Part shown: positions 46,861 through 55,772 of the stretch, in pieces | How the letters are laid out: the number at the start of each line of letters is the position of its first letter | Position numbering within the stretch: the first letter of the stretch is position 1 | NCBI RefSeq assembly: GCF_003086695.1 | Contig: NZ_CP025999.1 | Location: forward strand, 422,820-486,819 | DNA from: Stenotrophomonas sp. SAU14A_NAIMI4_8 | GTDB lineage: Bacteria; Pseudomonadota; Gammaproteobacteria; Xanthomonadales; Xanthomonadaceae | Direction: 5' to 3' | DNA length: 64,000 nt | Notes under the pieces: generated by a model | What the model was told of the DNA's origin: nothing | Databases searched by the model: none | Seen by the model: only the letters and a program-made list of their open reading frames with translations | Translations under genes and position numbers: made by a program

Positions 46861-48336
46861 GTGGAATCCGTCGTTCGCAAACCGCGTCTGCCTGTTGCCG
46901 CCGGCTTGGGTGCCGCGCTGCTGCTGTGGGCGTGCGCGGCTGCGGCGGCACCGTCGTCTGGCGTGCGCCTGTTGCAGGTGATCGATGCCGTCGACGCCGG
47001 CCACTTCGCGCAGGCGCAGGCGTTGATCGCACAAGCGCACGGCACCGCCGAACTGCAGTTCCAGGACGAGCGCATGCGCCGCATCCGTCTGGATTTCAGC
47101 CTGGACCGCGCCGCCGCACAGGCGGCCGTGCGCCGTTGGATTCCCGACCTGACCGACGAAGAATTCGCGCGCTGGGACCAGCGCGGGCTGATTGAACACC
47201 TGGATATCGACGGCACCCGCTGGTACTTCAAGCGCGCGCCGTCGAACCTGTTCCTGCTCAGTGATGAAGCGCGTGCGCGCCGCCGTGCCGATGCGCCGCT
47301 GCCAGCGCCCGGCCCCAATGAAGTGCTGAACGCGCATCACCAGCAAGTACTGGCCGCGGCCGCGCGCACCGGCATCGCCGCGGTGCTGCCGCAACGCATC
47401 GAGTTCACCCAATCGCTGACGGTGAAAGCCGATGCGGTACCGGCCGGCGAAACCGTGCGCGCGTGGATTCCATACCCGCGCGAGATTGCCGGCCAGCAGG
47501 AACAGCTGCAGTGGCTGGGCAGCACGCCAAGCAACGCGCAGGTGGCGCCGCCCAGCACCCTGCAGCGCACGGCGTACATGGAAGCCAAAGCCGTGGCCGG
47601 GCAACCCACCCGCTTCGAGATCCGCTACGCGCTGACGATCTTCGCGCGGCATACGGCCATCGATCCGGCGCGCGTGCAGGCCACGCCTGCCGACCCCGCG
47701 TTGCAGCCGTACCTGGCCGAGCAGTTGCCGCATGTGCAGTTCACCCCGGCGCTGAAGCTGTTCTCCGACCAGGTGCTGCAGGGCGAAACGCGGCCGTATG
47801 AAGTGGTACGCAGGCTGTTCGCCGCGGTCGATCGCATTCCCTGGGCCGGTGCGCGCGAGTATTCCACGCTCAGCAACATCAGCGACTACGCGCTGCGCGC
47901 CGGCCATGCCGACTGCGGCCAGCAGACGATGCTGCTGATCGCCCTGCTGCGCATGAACGGCATTCCCGCGCGCTGGCAGTCGGGCATGGTGTTTTCAGAC
48001 GATGGCAGCGGCTACAACAACCTGCACGATTGGGGGCAGGTGTACCTGGCGCCGTATGGCTGGCTGCCCATGGACGTGACCACCGGCGCGCTGGCCAGCG
48101 ATGTGCCTGCGCTGCGCGACTTCTACCTGGGTGGCCTGGACGGCTACCGCATCGCCTTCAACGATGATTTCGGCCAGCCCCTGGTGCCGGCCAAACAGCA
48201 TTACCGCTCGGAAACGGTCGACTCGCAGCGCGGCGAGGCCGAGTGGGCAGGCGGCAACCTGTACTTCGACCAGTGGAGCTATGACTTCCAGTGGCAGGTA
48301 CTGCCCGCCAGGCAACCCCAGCGCGACATCCGCTAG
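46861..48336 (+). CDS. Transglutaminase-like cysteine peptidase, exported
   Basis: Protein of 491 aa with a signal peptide or N-terminal anchor (RLPVAAGLGAALLLWACAAAAA). A mixed N-terminal region is followed by a transglutaminase-like core. The core has Cys in AGHADCGQQTMLLIALLRMNGIPARW (about residue 352) and His/Asp in LHDWGQVYL and GWLPMD. The triad is intact, so it is a likely amidase or peptidase. GTG at 46861 is chosen because GGGGAAG lies 7 nt upstream; an upstream GTG has no such site. It starts the plus-strand operon with the TonB receptor. Confidence 0.85.
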   Translation: MESVVRKPRLPVAAGLGAALLLWACAAAAAPSSGVRLLQVIDAVDAGHFAQAQALIAQAHGTAELQFQDERMRRIRLDFSLDRAAAQAAVRRWIPDLTDEEFARWDQRGLIEHLDIDGTRWYFKRAPSNLFLLSDEARARRRADAPLPAPGPNEVLNAHHQQVLAAAARTGIAAVLPQRIEFTQSLTVKADAVPAGETVRAWIPYPREIAGQQEQLQWLGSTPSNAQVAPPSTLQRTAYMEAKAVAGQPTRFEIRYALTIFARHTAIDPARVQATPADPALQPYLAEQLPHVQFTPALKLFSDQVLQGETRPYEVVRRLFAAVDRIPWAGAREYSTLSNISDYALRAGHADCGQQTMLLIALLRMNGIPARWQSGMVFSDDGSGYNNLHDWGQVYLAPYGWLPMDVTTGALASDVPALRDFYLGGLDGYRIAFNDDFGQPLVPAKQHYRSETVDSQRGEAEWAGGNLYFDQWSYDFQWQVLPARQPQRDIR

Positions 48337-48378
48337 ATCCATTCCACACCATTCAATTCTTGCAGGAGAGAGCAGGGG

Positions 48379-51300
48379 ATGAAGGCTTACAGCATCAAGC
48401 GGGCGGCGTTGAGCGTCGCCCTGGGCGCGTGTCTGGGCGTGATCGCGCCGGGCATCGCATTCGCACAGAACGTGACCGGCGCGGTGGCCGGCCGGGCCAG
48501 CGCCGGTGACCAGATCACCGTGGTCAGCAGCAGCACCGGCCTGACCCGCACGGTGACCGTGGGCGCCGATGGCAGCTACCGCCTGGGCCAGCTGCCGGTG
48601 GGCGACTACCAGCTGCAGCTGAGCCGCGATGGGCAGACCCTGGGCGAGCAGGTGGCGGTGAGCGTGGCGGTGGGCGGCACCACCACGGTGAACCTGGCCA
48701 GCGGCGGCGGCGTGACCAACCTGGATGCATTGCAGGTGCGCGGCACGCGCGTGGTCAACCGCGTGGATGTCTATTCCACCGAAACCTCGTTCAACATCAA
48801 CCGCCAGGAGATCTCGCGGCTGCCGGTGGCGCAGGACTTGTCGGCGGTGGCGCTGATGGCGCCGGGCGTGGTGGGCGGCAATTCCTCGTTCGGTGGGCTG
48901 TCCTTCGCCGGTTCGTCGGTGGCTGAAAACGCGGTGTTCATCAACGGCCTGAATGTGACTGACATGTACACCCGGCGCGGCTTCAGCACCGCGCCGTTCG
49001 CGTTCTTCAACGAATTCCAGGTCAAGACCGGCGGCTATTCGGTGGAGTTCGGCCGTTCCACCGGCGGTGTCATCAATGCGGTCACCCGCTCGGGCAGCAA
49101 CGAATTCAAGGGCGGCGTGGAAGTGACCGCCGAACCCAGCGCCTGGCGTTCCAGCGCGGGCGACCACTTCCACCGCGATGGCAGTGCGCATTCCTATGGC
49201 AGCCGTGACAACAACTCGTTCCTGAAGACCAACGTCTGGGGCTCGGGCCCGATCATCAAGGACAAGCTGTTCCTGTTTGCCATGTACGAAGACCGCAGCG
49301 ACAAGGGCCACAACACCTCGTCCGATGGCAGTACCTGGTTCAAGAATGATTCCGGCAACGGCTTCTGGGGCGCCAAGCTGGACTGGAACATCAACGACAA
49401 CCACAGCCTGGCCCTGCTGGCGTTTTCCGACGAAGGCGATGTGACCAACGCGTCCTATGGCTATGACTGGGACGAGGACGAGATCGGCGCCTGGGGCGGC
49501 GATTCGGTAACCGAGACCGGCGGCAAGAACTGGTCGGCCACCTATACCGGCCACTTCGGCCAGAACTTCACTGCCCGCGCCATGGTGGGGCAGAACAACC
49601 AGCGTGCGTTCACCAATTCGTCGCTGGACCAGGCCTGCAGCCCGGTGTTCACCGACAGCACCTACGGCACGCGCCTGTACAAGCTGCAGGGCCTGCGCGC
49701 CGGCTGCCATCCCACCGGTACCGCGGTGGCCGAGCGTGATGACACCCGCGATGTGGCGCGCCTGGATTTCGAGTGGCAGCTGGGTGACCACCTGCTGCGC
49801 TTCGGCGTGGACCGCGAACTGATGACCACCGATCAGTCCACCCGCTACCCCGGCCCCACCGCGCTGAGCTATACCGCCTACGTGGCGCGCCCCGGCGATG
49901 AAGTGTGGGACGGCGCCAACGCCTACGTGCCGGCCGGCGTGACCGAGATGCTGCGTGCACGCAACCGCCAGTCCGGTGGCAAGTTCGAAACCGAAGCCAA
50001 TGCCTTCTACCTGGAAGACATCTGGAACGTCACCCCGAACCTGATGCTGAACCTGGGCGTGCGCTGGGACCGCTTCGAGAACCGCACCGCGCAGGGCAAT
50101 GCCTTCATCAAGATGGACGACCTGGTGGCGCCGCGCGTGGGCTTCTCGTGGGACATGCGCGGTGATGGCAGCACCAAGCTGTTCGGCAACGCCGGCCGCT
50201 ACTACCTGCCGGTCACCAACAACATCAACGTCAACTTCGCCGGCGGCCTGACCGACGAATACAGCTACTACGTGCTGGAAGGCTGGCAGCAGCAGACCTC
50301 GCCCACCGGTTCGGCGTACATGGCGCCGATCATCGGCCAGCAGATCGGCCCGACCGATACGCGCATGAACACTGGCGGTGCCGACCTGCGGCAGAGCGTG
50401 GACAAGGACCTGAAGGCGGTCTACCAGGATGAGTACATCCTGGGCTTCCAGAGCATGATCAACCAGGCCTGGTCGTGGGGCGTGAATGCCACCTACCGGC
50501 GCATGACCCGCGCGCTGGATGACATCCGCATCAACTACACCCCGTGCGGGCCGACCCCCAGCACCCTGTGGCCGATCGCCAACCCTGGCGAATCGCTGAC
50601 GATCTGGGGCGATTCCAGGATTGGCTGCGCGCAGGAAGGCTGGATCACCATCGATACCGCCAACAGCGGCTACCGCAAGGGCGGCAGCGGCGAAGTGATC
50701 GGCTATTCCAAGCCCAAGCGCACCTACAAGGGGCTGGAATTCCAGATCGACCGCGCCTGGGACGAGAAGTGGCTGTTCAACGCCTCCTACCTGTGGTCCA
50801 AGAGCGAAGGCAACTTCGAAGGCCCGGTGAACTCGGACACCAACTACGGCGACACCGGCATGGTGCAGTTCTGGGACCACCCGGCCACCAACGAACGCTA
50901 TGGCGTGCTGTTCAACGATTTCCGCCACCAGTTCAAGCTGCGCGCGGCGTATGCGCTGAACAAGCAGTGGTCGTTCGGCACCACGTTGCAGGTGCAGTCC
51001 GGTGGCCCGATCACCGCCTATGGCGTGATGTGGCCCAACGACAGCATCGCCGGCGGCAGTACCTCCAGCGAGGGCAGCGGCGGCGGCACCGGCTGGCTGT
51101 GCGTGGCCAACTGTTCCGGCCCGTATGACCAGCGCCAGTTCGAGTACAGCCCGCGCGGTGCGTTCGGTCGCCTGCCGTGGACCTGGACCTTGGGTGCCAA
51201 CGTGACCTGGCGCTTGCCGGTGGAGGGCATCGACCTGAGCGCGCGGCTGTCGGTGTACAACCTGTTCAACAACCAGGAAACCATCAACGTGCACCAGCGC

Positions 51301-51402
51301 TACGAAGCGCAGCCGGGCGTGTACCGCGAAGCCACCTTCGGCACGGGCACGCGCTGGCAGGCCCCGCGCTACACCCAGCTGGTGGTGACGTGGAACTTCT
51401 GA
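48379..51402 (+). CDS. TonB-dependent outer membrane receptor (Oar-like)
   Basis: Outer-membrane receptor of 1007 aa. The signal peptide ends at about AFA-Q. A carboxypeptidase-regulatory-like beta domain (residues about 30-110) precedes the plug (SRLPVAQDLSAVALMAPGVVGG, NAVFINGLNVTDMY). A large barrel follows that ends in aromatic QLVVTWNF. The start ATG follows GCAGGAGAGAGCAGGGG. Substrate cannot be read from the sequence. Its position between murein peptidases suggests uptake of muropeptides or their peptides. There is no TonB box-containing anti-sigma domain, so signalling through FecI-type sigma is unlikely. Confidence 0.93.
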   Translation: MKAYSIKRAALSVALGACLGVIAPGIAFAQNVTGAVAGRASAGDQITVVSSSTGLTRTVTVGADGSYRLGQLPVGDYQLQLSRDGQTLGEQVAVSVAVGGTTTVNLASGGGVTNLDALQVRGTRVVNRVDVYSTETSFNINRQEISRLPVAQDLSAVALMAPGVVGGNSSFGGLSFAGSSVAENAVFINGLNVTDMYTRRGFSTAPFAFFNEFQVKTGGYSVEFGRSTGGVINAVTRSGSNEFKGGVEVTAEPSAWRSSAGDHFHRDGSAHSYGSRDNNSFLKTNVWGSGPIIKDKLFLFAMYEDRSDKGHNTSSDGSTWFKNDSGNGFWGAKLDWNINDNHSLALLAFSDEGDVTNASYGYDWDEDEIGAWGGDSVTETGGKNWSATYTGHFGQNFTARAMVGQNNQRAFTNSSLDQACSPVFTDSTYGTRLYKLQGLRAGCHPTGTAVAERDDTRDVARLDFEWQLGDHLLRFGVDRELMTTDQSTRYPGPTALSYTAYVARPGDEVWDGANAYVPAGVTEMLRARNRQSGGKFETEANAFYLEDIWNVTPNLMLNLGVRWDRFENRTAQGNAFIKMDDLVAPRVGFSWDMRGDGSTKLFGNAGRYYLPVTNNINVNFAGGLTDEYSYYVLEGWQQQTSPTGSAYMAPIIGQQIGPTDTRMNTGGADLRQSVDKDLKAVYQDEYILGFQSMINQAWSWGVNATYRRMTRALDDIRINYTPCGPTPSTLWPIANPGESLTIWGDSRIGCAQEGWITIDTANSGYRKGGSGEVIGYSKPKRTYKGLEFQIDRAWDEKWLFNASYLWSKSEGNFEGPVNSDTNYGDTGMVQFWDHPATNERYGVLFNDFRHQFKLRAAYALNKQWSFGTTLQVQSGGPITAYGVMWPNDSIAGGSTSSEGSGGGTGWLCVANCSGPYDQRQFEYSPRGAFGRLPWTWTLGANVTWRLPVEGIDLSARLSVYNLFNNQETINVHQRYEAQPGVYREATFGTGTRWQAPRYTQLVVTWNF

Positions 51403-51421
51403 GTCGCGCCGCCGGCGCGCG

Positions 51422-51450
51422 CCCGGTAGCGTCGAGCTTGCTCGACTGCG
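51422..51450. repeat. Single SMAG-type REP at a gene junction
   Basis: CGGTAGCGTCGAGC-TT-GCTCGACTGCG lies between the receptor stop codon and the signal peptide of the next protein, in frame with that gene. Confidence 0.82.
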
Positions 51451-51473
51451 CTTCGCAGGGTGCGCGACACCGC

Positions 51474-53051
51474 GTGCGGGGCCGTTGCCGGCGTTGCGCC
51501 GGCATCGCCCTGCTGGCACTGGCACCGGCAGTCCACGCACAGGCCACCAGCACCGCAAACATCGATGCCGACGTAGCCGCCGTGGTCCAGCACGAGCACC
51601 TGCCAGGCATCGCCCTGGCCGTGGTGGAAGACGGCCGCGTGGCCTACCGCTACGTCCAGGGCGCACGCGGCGATGGCGGACGCATCGACGAAGACACGCT
51701 GTTCAAGATCGCGTCCAACAGCAAGGCCATGACCGCCGCCCTGCTGGCCCGCCTGGTGGAGCAGGGAAAACTGCGCTGGGATGACCCGGTGCGCAGGTAC
51801 CTGCCCGCCTTCCGCATGCATGACGCCTGGGTGGGCGAGCACATGCAGGTGCGCGACCTGCTGATCCACAACAGCGGCCTTGGTTTGGGCGCTGGCGATC
51901 TGATGCTGTGGCCCGAGCCCAATACCTACACCCGCGCCGACATCATCGCCGGGCTGGCCCACCTGAAGCCGGTCAGCAGCTTCCGCAGTGGCTATGCCTA
52001 CGACAACCTGATGTATGTGGTGGCTGGCGAAGTGGCCGCCGCCGCCGGCGGCAAGCCCTATGACCAGCTGCTGCGCGAACAGGTGTTCCAGCCGCTGGGC
52101 ATGCGGCGCTGCCAGGTGGGTGCGTGGTCGGTGAAGCGCGTGGGCAACGTGGCGCAGCCACATACCGTTCGCGATGGGCAACCGGTGGTGGTCAACGCCG
52201 ATGGTGCGCACAGCCCTGATCTGACATCGATGGCCGCCGGTGGCATCCGCTGTTCGCTGGCCGACATGACGCGCTGGATGCAGGTGCTGCTGGACCCTGC
52301 GCTGGTGCCCGATTGGCTGGGCAGCGAGCAGCGGCGCACATTGTGGACCCTGCACATGCCCATGCCGCTGGGCGAGCGCCAGCGCCGTTGGGACAACGCG
52401 CACTTCTACGGTTATGGCTATGGCTGGCGGGTGTCAGACATGGACGGGCAGTGGAAGGTGGCGCACACCGGCACGCTGTCGGGCATGTACTCCTCGCTGG
52501 CGCTGCTGCCCGACCGCAAGGTGGGCGTGGTGATGCTGATCAATGGCGAAGGCGAGGATGCACGCACCGCGCTGATGCAGTCGATGTTGAAGGGCTACAC
52601 CGCGCCCGAGCAGGCCGCCTCTGCCATGAGCTACCTGGCCGAACTGGCCGCCGATCGCGCGGTGCGTGCGGCCAGCGCTGGCGGGCTGCCCTCCACCGCA
52701 CGGGCGCCCGCGGCTACGTCTGACGACCTGACGCGCTGGCAGGGCCGCTATCGTGATCCCTGGCTGGGCGCCGCATCGCTGTGCCCCGGGCCGAAGGGGC
52801 TGCGCTTTGCCGTGGAAAAATCACCGAAGCTGCAGGCCAGCGTGCAGCAGGTGCAGGGGCGCTGGCTGCTGCACTGGGATACGCTGGGTGAGCAGGCACA
52901 GGCATGGCTGCAGCCGGGCGACGGCGCGCCGCCAACGCTGGACCTGCGTGCCATCGACCCCGAGATCGACTTCAGCTATGACTTCCAGGATCTGCACTTC
53001 ACTCGCACTGGCGATTGCGCTGACAGCGGTGGTTACGTCCCGCGCCGCTGA
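51474..53051 (+). CDS. Class C beta-lactamase-fold serine hydrolase, secreted
   Basis: Protein of about 525 aa. The signal peptide reads RGRCRRCAGIALLALAPAVHAQ. The beta-lactamase/PBP-type domain has the nucleophile in IASNSKAMT (SxxK, about residue 82), YxN in GYAYDNLMY and the third motif HTGTLSGM. A C-terminal lipocalin-like domain follows (from about 420). Such enzymes cleave D-amino acid peptides or esters; a D-aminopeptidase or D,D-peptidase role fits the locus. A GTG start at 51474 is chosen. An earlier GTG (51390) would include peptide encoded by the REP. Confidence 0.85.
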   Translation: MRGRCRRCAGIALLALAPAVHAQATSTANIDADVAAVVQHEHLPGIALAVVEDGRVAYRYVQGARGDGGRIDEDTLFKIASNSKAMTAALLARLVEQGKLRWDDPVRRYLPAFRMHDAWVGEHMQVRDLLIHNSGLGLGAGDLMLWPEPNTYTRADIIAGLAHLKPVSSFRSGYAYDNLMYVVAGEVAAAAGGKPYDQLLREQVFQPLGMRRCQVGAWSVKRVGNVAQPHTVRDGQPVVVNADGAHSPDLTSMAAGGIRCSLADMTRWMQVLLDPALVPDWLGSEQRRTLWTLHMPMPLGERQRRWDNAHFYGYGYGWRVSDMDGQWKVAHTGTLSGMYSSLALLPDRKVGVVMLINGEGEDARTALMQSMLKGYTAPEQAASAMSYLAELAADRAVRAASAGGLPSTARAPAATSDDLTRWQGRYRDPWLGAASLCPGPKGLRFAVEKSPKLQASVQQVQGRWLLHWDTLGEQAQAWLQPGDGAPPTLDLRAIDPEIDFSYDFQDLHFTRTGDCADSGGYVPRR

Positions 53052-53697
53052 GCCACCACGAGTTTCCCCAGCCACTGATGCTGCGGCGGCCGGGCTGGTC
53101 GAGATCCGCACCGTGTCGCCGCAGATCCAGCTCGACATCCGTTACGCCGGCGCCAACAACTTCACCGGCGCCCCCGTGTCGGGCTACCAGGCGCCGGCCT
53201 GCTATCTGCTGGCACCGGTGGCGCAGGCGCTGGCTCAGGTGGAAGCCGACCTGCGCAGCGCCGGCTATGGCCTGCGCGTATACGACTGCTACCGGCCCGT
53301 GCGCGCGGTACAGGCGTTCATGGCCTGGGTGCACGATCCGCGTGAGCAATCGCGCAAGGCCGTGCAGTACCCAGACCTGGACAAGCCGCAGCTGCTGGCC
53401 GACGGCTACATCGCCGAACGTTCGGGCCACAGCCGTGGCGCCACCGTCGACCTGGGCCTGCTGGATTGCCGCACGGGCACGTGCGTGGTGATGGACATGG
53501 GCACCGATTTCGATTTCTTCGGTGTGCGCGCGCATACCGAAACACCCGGGTTGACCCCGGCGCAGCGCGGCAACCGCCAGCAGCTGCTGCAGGCCATGGC
53601 CCGGCGTGGGTTCGCCAACTACCCGCAGGAATGGTGGCATTACACCCTGCGGCCCGAACCGGACCCCAGCACCGCCTACGACGTCCCCGTGCAGTAG
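52978..53697 (+). CDS. D-Ala-D-Ala dipeptidase (VanX/DdpX family)
   Basis: Zinc dipeptidase of 239 aa with an N-terminal signal peptide (TSRICTSLALAIALTAVVTSRA), so periplasmic. The metal-binding motif is SGHSRGATVDLG (His and Asp) and the second site is EWWHYTL (catalytic Glu and His). YDCYRPVRAVQAF is also family-typical. VanX in vancomycin resistance is cytoplasmic. Export here points to a scavenging role, splitting D-Ala-D-Ala from murein for food. It starts within the last 74 bp of the hydrolase gene, so the two are tightly coupled. Confidence 0.9.
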   Translation: MTSRICTSLALAIALTAVVTSRAAEPPRVSPATDAAAAGLVEIRTVSPQIQLDIRYAGANNFTGAPVSGYQAPACYLLAPVAQALAQVEADLRSAGYGLRVYDCYRPVRAVQAFMAWVHDPREQSRKAVQYPDLDKPQLLADGYIAERSGHSRGATVDLGLLDCRTGTCVVMDMGTDFDFFGVRAHTETPGLTPAQRGNRQQLLQAMARRGFANYPQEWWHYTLRPEPDPSTAYDVPVQ

Positions 53698-53846
53698 ATC
53701 CACGCCACGCGTGGATGGTTTTCGATGGCCGCCCAGGATTTCATCCACGCATGGCGTGGATCCACCGTGTGCAGTAGATCCACGCCGCGCGTGGATGGTG
53801 TTCGATGGCCGCCCAGGATTTCATCCACGCATGGCGTGGATCTACA
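53694..53846. repeat. SMAG-type REP cluster, four palindromes
   Basis: Two copies of a unit of about 76 bp contain GTAGATCCACGC(C/G)...GCGTGGATGG, then a spacer CGATGGCCGCCCAGGATTT, then the inverted ATCCACGCATGGCGTGGATC(C/T)A. The duplicated spacer shows unit duplication. Confidence 0.9.
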
Positions 53847-53876
53847 CTGGCCGCCTCTCCCCGCACGCGCGCCCGC

Positions 53877-54248
53877 ATGAACCTTCCGCTGCACTTCGGC
53901 CTGCTTGGCACCCTGGAAGCCGGCGGCATCGCCCTGCTGGTCGGCCTGCTGATGTACCTGCTGATGCTGCGCGTGGTGCGTGGCCTGGGCGGTTCGGTGA
54001 ACCAGGCCATCGGTGCTTCGTGCGTGCTGGCGGTGATCATCGGCGCCGGCATAGATATCTGGAAGCTGTTCTACATGGGCATCGTGCGGCTGGAGTCGCC
54101 GCTGTATGCGCGCATCTTCCTGTCCACCATCCACGATCCCAACGAACTGGGCAGCCGGGTGGTGCTGGAAATCGCCGGCGCGCTCGCCGGCGTGGCGCTG
54201 GGATGGATCGTGTTCAGTTCGCGGTCATCCACGCAGAACGTCGACTGA
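53877..54248 (+). CDS. Small membrane protein, 123 aa
   Basis: Protein of 123 aa with three predicted helices: LEAGGIALLVGLLMYLLMLRVV near the N terminus, QAIGASCVLAVIIGAGIDIW in the middle and VVLEIAGALAGVALGWIVF at the end. The loop SPLYARIFLSTIHDPNELGSRV is conserved-looking. I do not recognise the family. The ATG lies 30 bp after a REP. Confidence 0.75.
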   Translation: MNLPLHFGLLGTLEAGGIALLVGLLMYLLMLRVVRGLGGSVNQAIGASCVLAVIIGAGIDIWKLFYMGIVRLESPLYARIFLSTIHDPNELGSRVVLEIAGALAGVALGWIVFSSRSSTQNVD

Positions 54249-54475
54249 CGCAGGTTTTTCGTTGCCTGCAGGTTAAATCCACGCGCGCTGAATGCGCGTC
54301 TTATGAGCCGCTCACTTCGCGCTAACCACTGCGCTAAAGCATGCGCGTGGCCGAGTGGTTAATGCCGCGTGGTGGCGCCGGTCGCGGCGCAAAATCGATT
54401 CAGAAACGGGGTGGCAGGGTAGGTGTCGTGCGGAAACAACAGGCCGCGCAACACCACCCAAAGGAGATATCCCCT

Positions 54476-54898
54476 ATGACGATTCGCAACCGTAAGCCCC
54501 TGATCGCCCTGGTCGTTGCTGCTGGCAGCCTGCTCACCCTCCCGGCCATGGCGCAGTCCGCCCAGCAGCAGGCCGCGCAGGCACAGAACCAGGCCGCGCA
54601 GGCCCAGCAGTCGGCGGCACAGGCCGGCCAGGCCGCTGACCAGGCCAGCAACGCGGCGGCCGCAGCGTCGGCGCAGGCCAGCGGTGGCGGTGGCGGCGGC
54701 CAGACCTGGGCCAGCATCGATACCGATGGCAACGGCACCATCAGCAAGGCCGAGGCGCAGGTGAACGCGGGCCTGGCCCAGGTGTTCGACCAGGCCGACG
54801 CCAACAAGGACGGGGAACTGAGCCCCGATGAGTACAAGGCCTACGTGGCGGCCCAGCAGGGCGCCGCGGCCGGCGGCAACGCCGCGCCGGGCCGCTGA
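54476..54898 (+). CDS. Exported EF-hand protein with Ala/Gln-rich region
   Basis: Protein of 140 aa with a signal peptide (to about AMAQS). A low-complexity segment rich in Ala and Gln follows (about residues 28-68, AQAQNQAAQAQQS), then a Gly tract and two EF-hand loops: DTDGNGTISKAE and DANKDGELSPDE. Both loops have the Asp/Asn and Glu ligands for calcium at positions 1, 3, 5 and 12. It is periplasmic or surface exposed. The strong ribosome site AAGGAGATAT precedes ATG, and a terminator follows. Confidence 0.88.
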   Translation: MTIRNRKPLIALVVAAGSLLTLPAMAQSAQQQAAQAQNQAAQAQQSAAQAGQAADQASNAAAAASAQASGGGGGGQTWASIDTDGNGTISKAEAQVNAGLAQVFDQADANKDGELSPDEYKAYVAAQQGAAAGGNAAPGR

Positions 54899-54931
54899 TC
54901 CAACACCGTCGGGACAACCGGTGCATGGGGA

Positions 54932-54962
54932 CCCGGGCGGCTTCGGCCGCCCGGGTTTTTTC
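54932..54962 (+). terminator. Terminator of EF-hand gene
   Basis: Perfect stem CCCGGGCGGC / GCCGCCCGGG with loop TTCG, followed by TTTTTTC. Confidence 0.92.
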
Positions 54963-54991
54963 TGCGTGCCGGGGGCCTGTATCCTTGTGCG

Positions 54992-55741
54992 ATGAACACT
55001 TCCACGCCCGCGCCGTCGCGCGCCATCGGCCTGGTCGGTTTTGACGGTGACGATACGCTGTGGAAGAGCGAGGACTACTACCGCAAGGCCGAGCAGGATT
55101 ATCTGGACCTGCTGTCGCGCTACATCGACGTGCACGACACCCGCACCGCGCGCCACCTGTTGGAAGTACAGCAGCGCAATCTGGGCGTGTTCGGCTACGG
55201 GGTGAAGGGCATGGCCCTGTCGATGATCGAAGCGGCCATCGACATCACCGGCCAGCGCATCGAAGCCAAGGACATCCAGCGCATCCTGGACATCGGGCAT
55301 GACACCCTGCGCCACCCGGTTGAGCTGATCGACGGTGTGCGCGAATCGGTGGCGGCCATCGCCGAACACTACCCGGTGGTGCTGATCACCAAGGGCGATC
55401 TGTTCCACCAGGAAGCGAAGATCGATGTTGCGCGCCTGCACGACCTGTTCCCGCGCATCGAGATCGTGTCCGAGAAGGACCCGCAGACCTACGCCCGCGT
55501 GCTGGCCGAGTTCGAACTGCCGATCTCGCAGTTCGTGATGGTCGGCAACTCGCTGCGTTCGGATATCGAGCCGGTGGTCACCCTGGGTGGCTGGGGCATC
55601 CATACCCCGTACGCGGTTACCTGGGCCCACGAAACCGAGCACGGCGTGGCCGAGGACGAGCCGCGCATGGTCACCGCCGATACCGCCTGGGACTGGCCGG
55701 CCGCGCTGGCCGCCATCGAGGCCAAGGCCACCGCGGCCTGA
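54992..55741 (+). CDS. HAD family hydrolase
   Basis: Phosphatase-like protein of 249 aa. Motif I is FDGDDTLWKSE (nucleophile Asp and acid/base Asp), motif II is LITKGD, motif III is the Lys in SEKDP, and motif IV is VMVGNSLRSDIEP. The helical cap lies between motifs I and II (about 30-110). The family includes phosphoglycolate-type phosphatases and dehalogenases; the WKSEDYY cap start occurs in uncharacterised members. The substrate is unknown. Confidence 0.88.
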   Translation: MNTSTPAPSRAIGLVGFDGDDTLWKSEDYYRKAEQDYLDLLSRYIDVHDTRTARHLLEVQQRNLGVFGYGVKGMALSMIEAAIDITGQRIEAKDIQRILDIGHDTLRHPVELIDGVRESVAAIAEHYPVVLITKGDLFHQEAKIDVARLHDLFPRIEIVSEKDPQTYARVLAEFELPISQFVMVGNSLRSDIEPVVTLGGWGIHTPYAVTWAHETEHGVAEDEPRMVTADTAWDWPAALAAIEAKATAA

Positions 55742-55772
55742 CAGGGCGCAGCGGCTACGGCAGAATCGGGGC

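Noticed and set aside
54260..54380. tRNA-like stretches: GCGTGGCCGAGTGGTTAATGC on the plus strand and AGCGCAGTGGTTAGCGCG on the minus strand
   Set aside because: Each resembles a D-arm, but no acceptor stem, anticodon arm and T-arm can be assembled on the same strand. At most these are tRNA remnants or chance resemblance.
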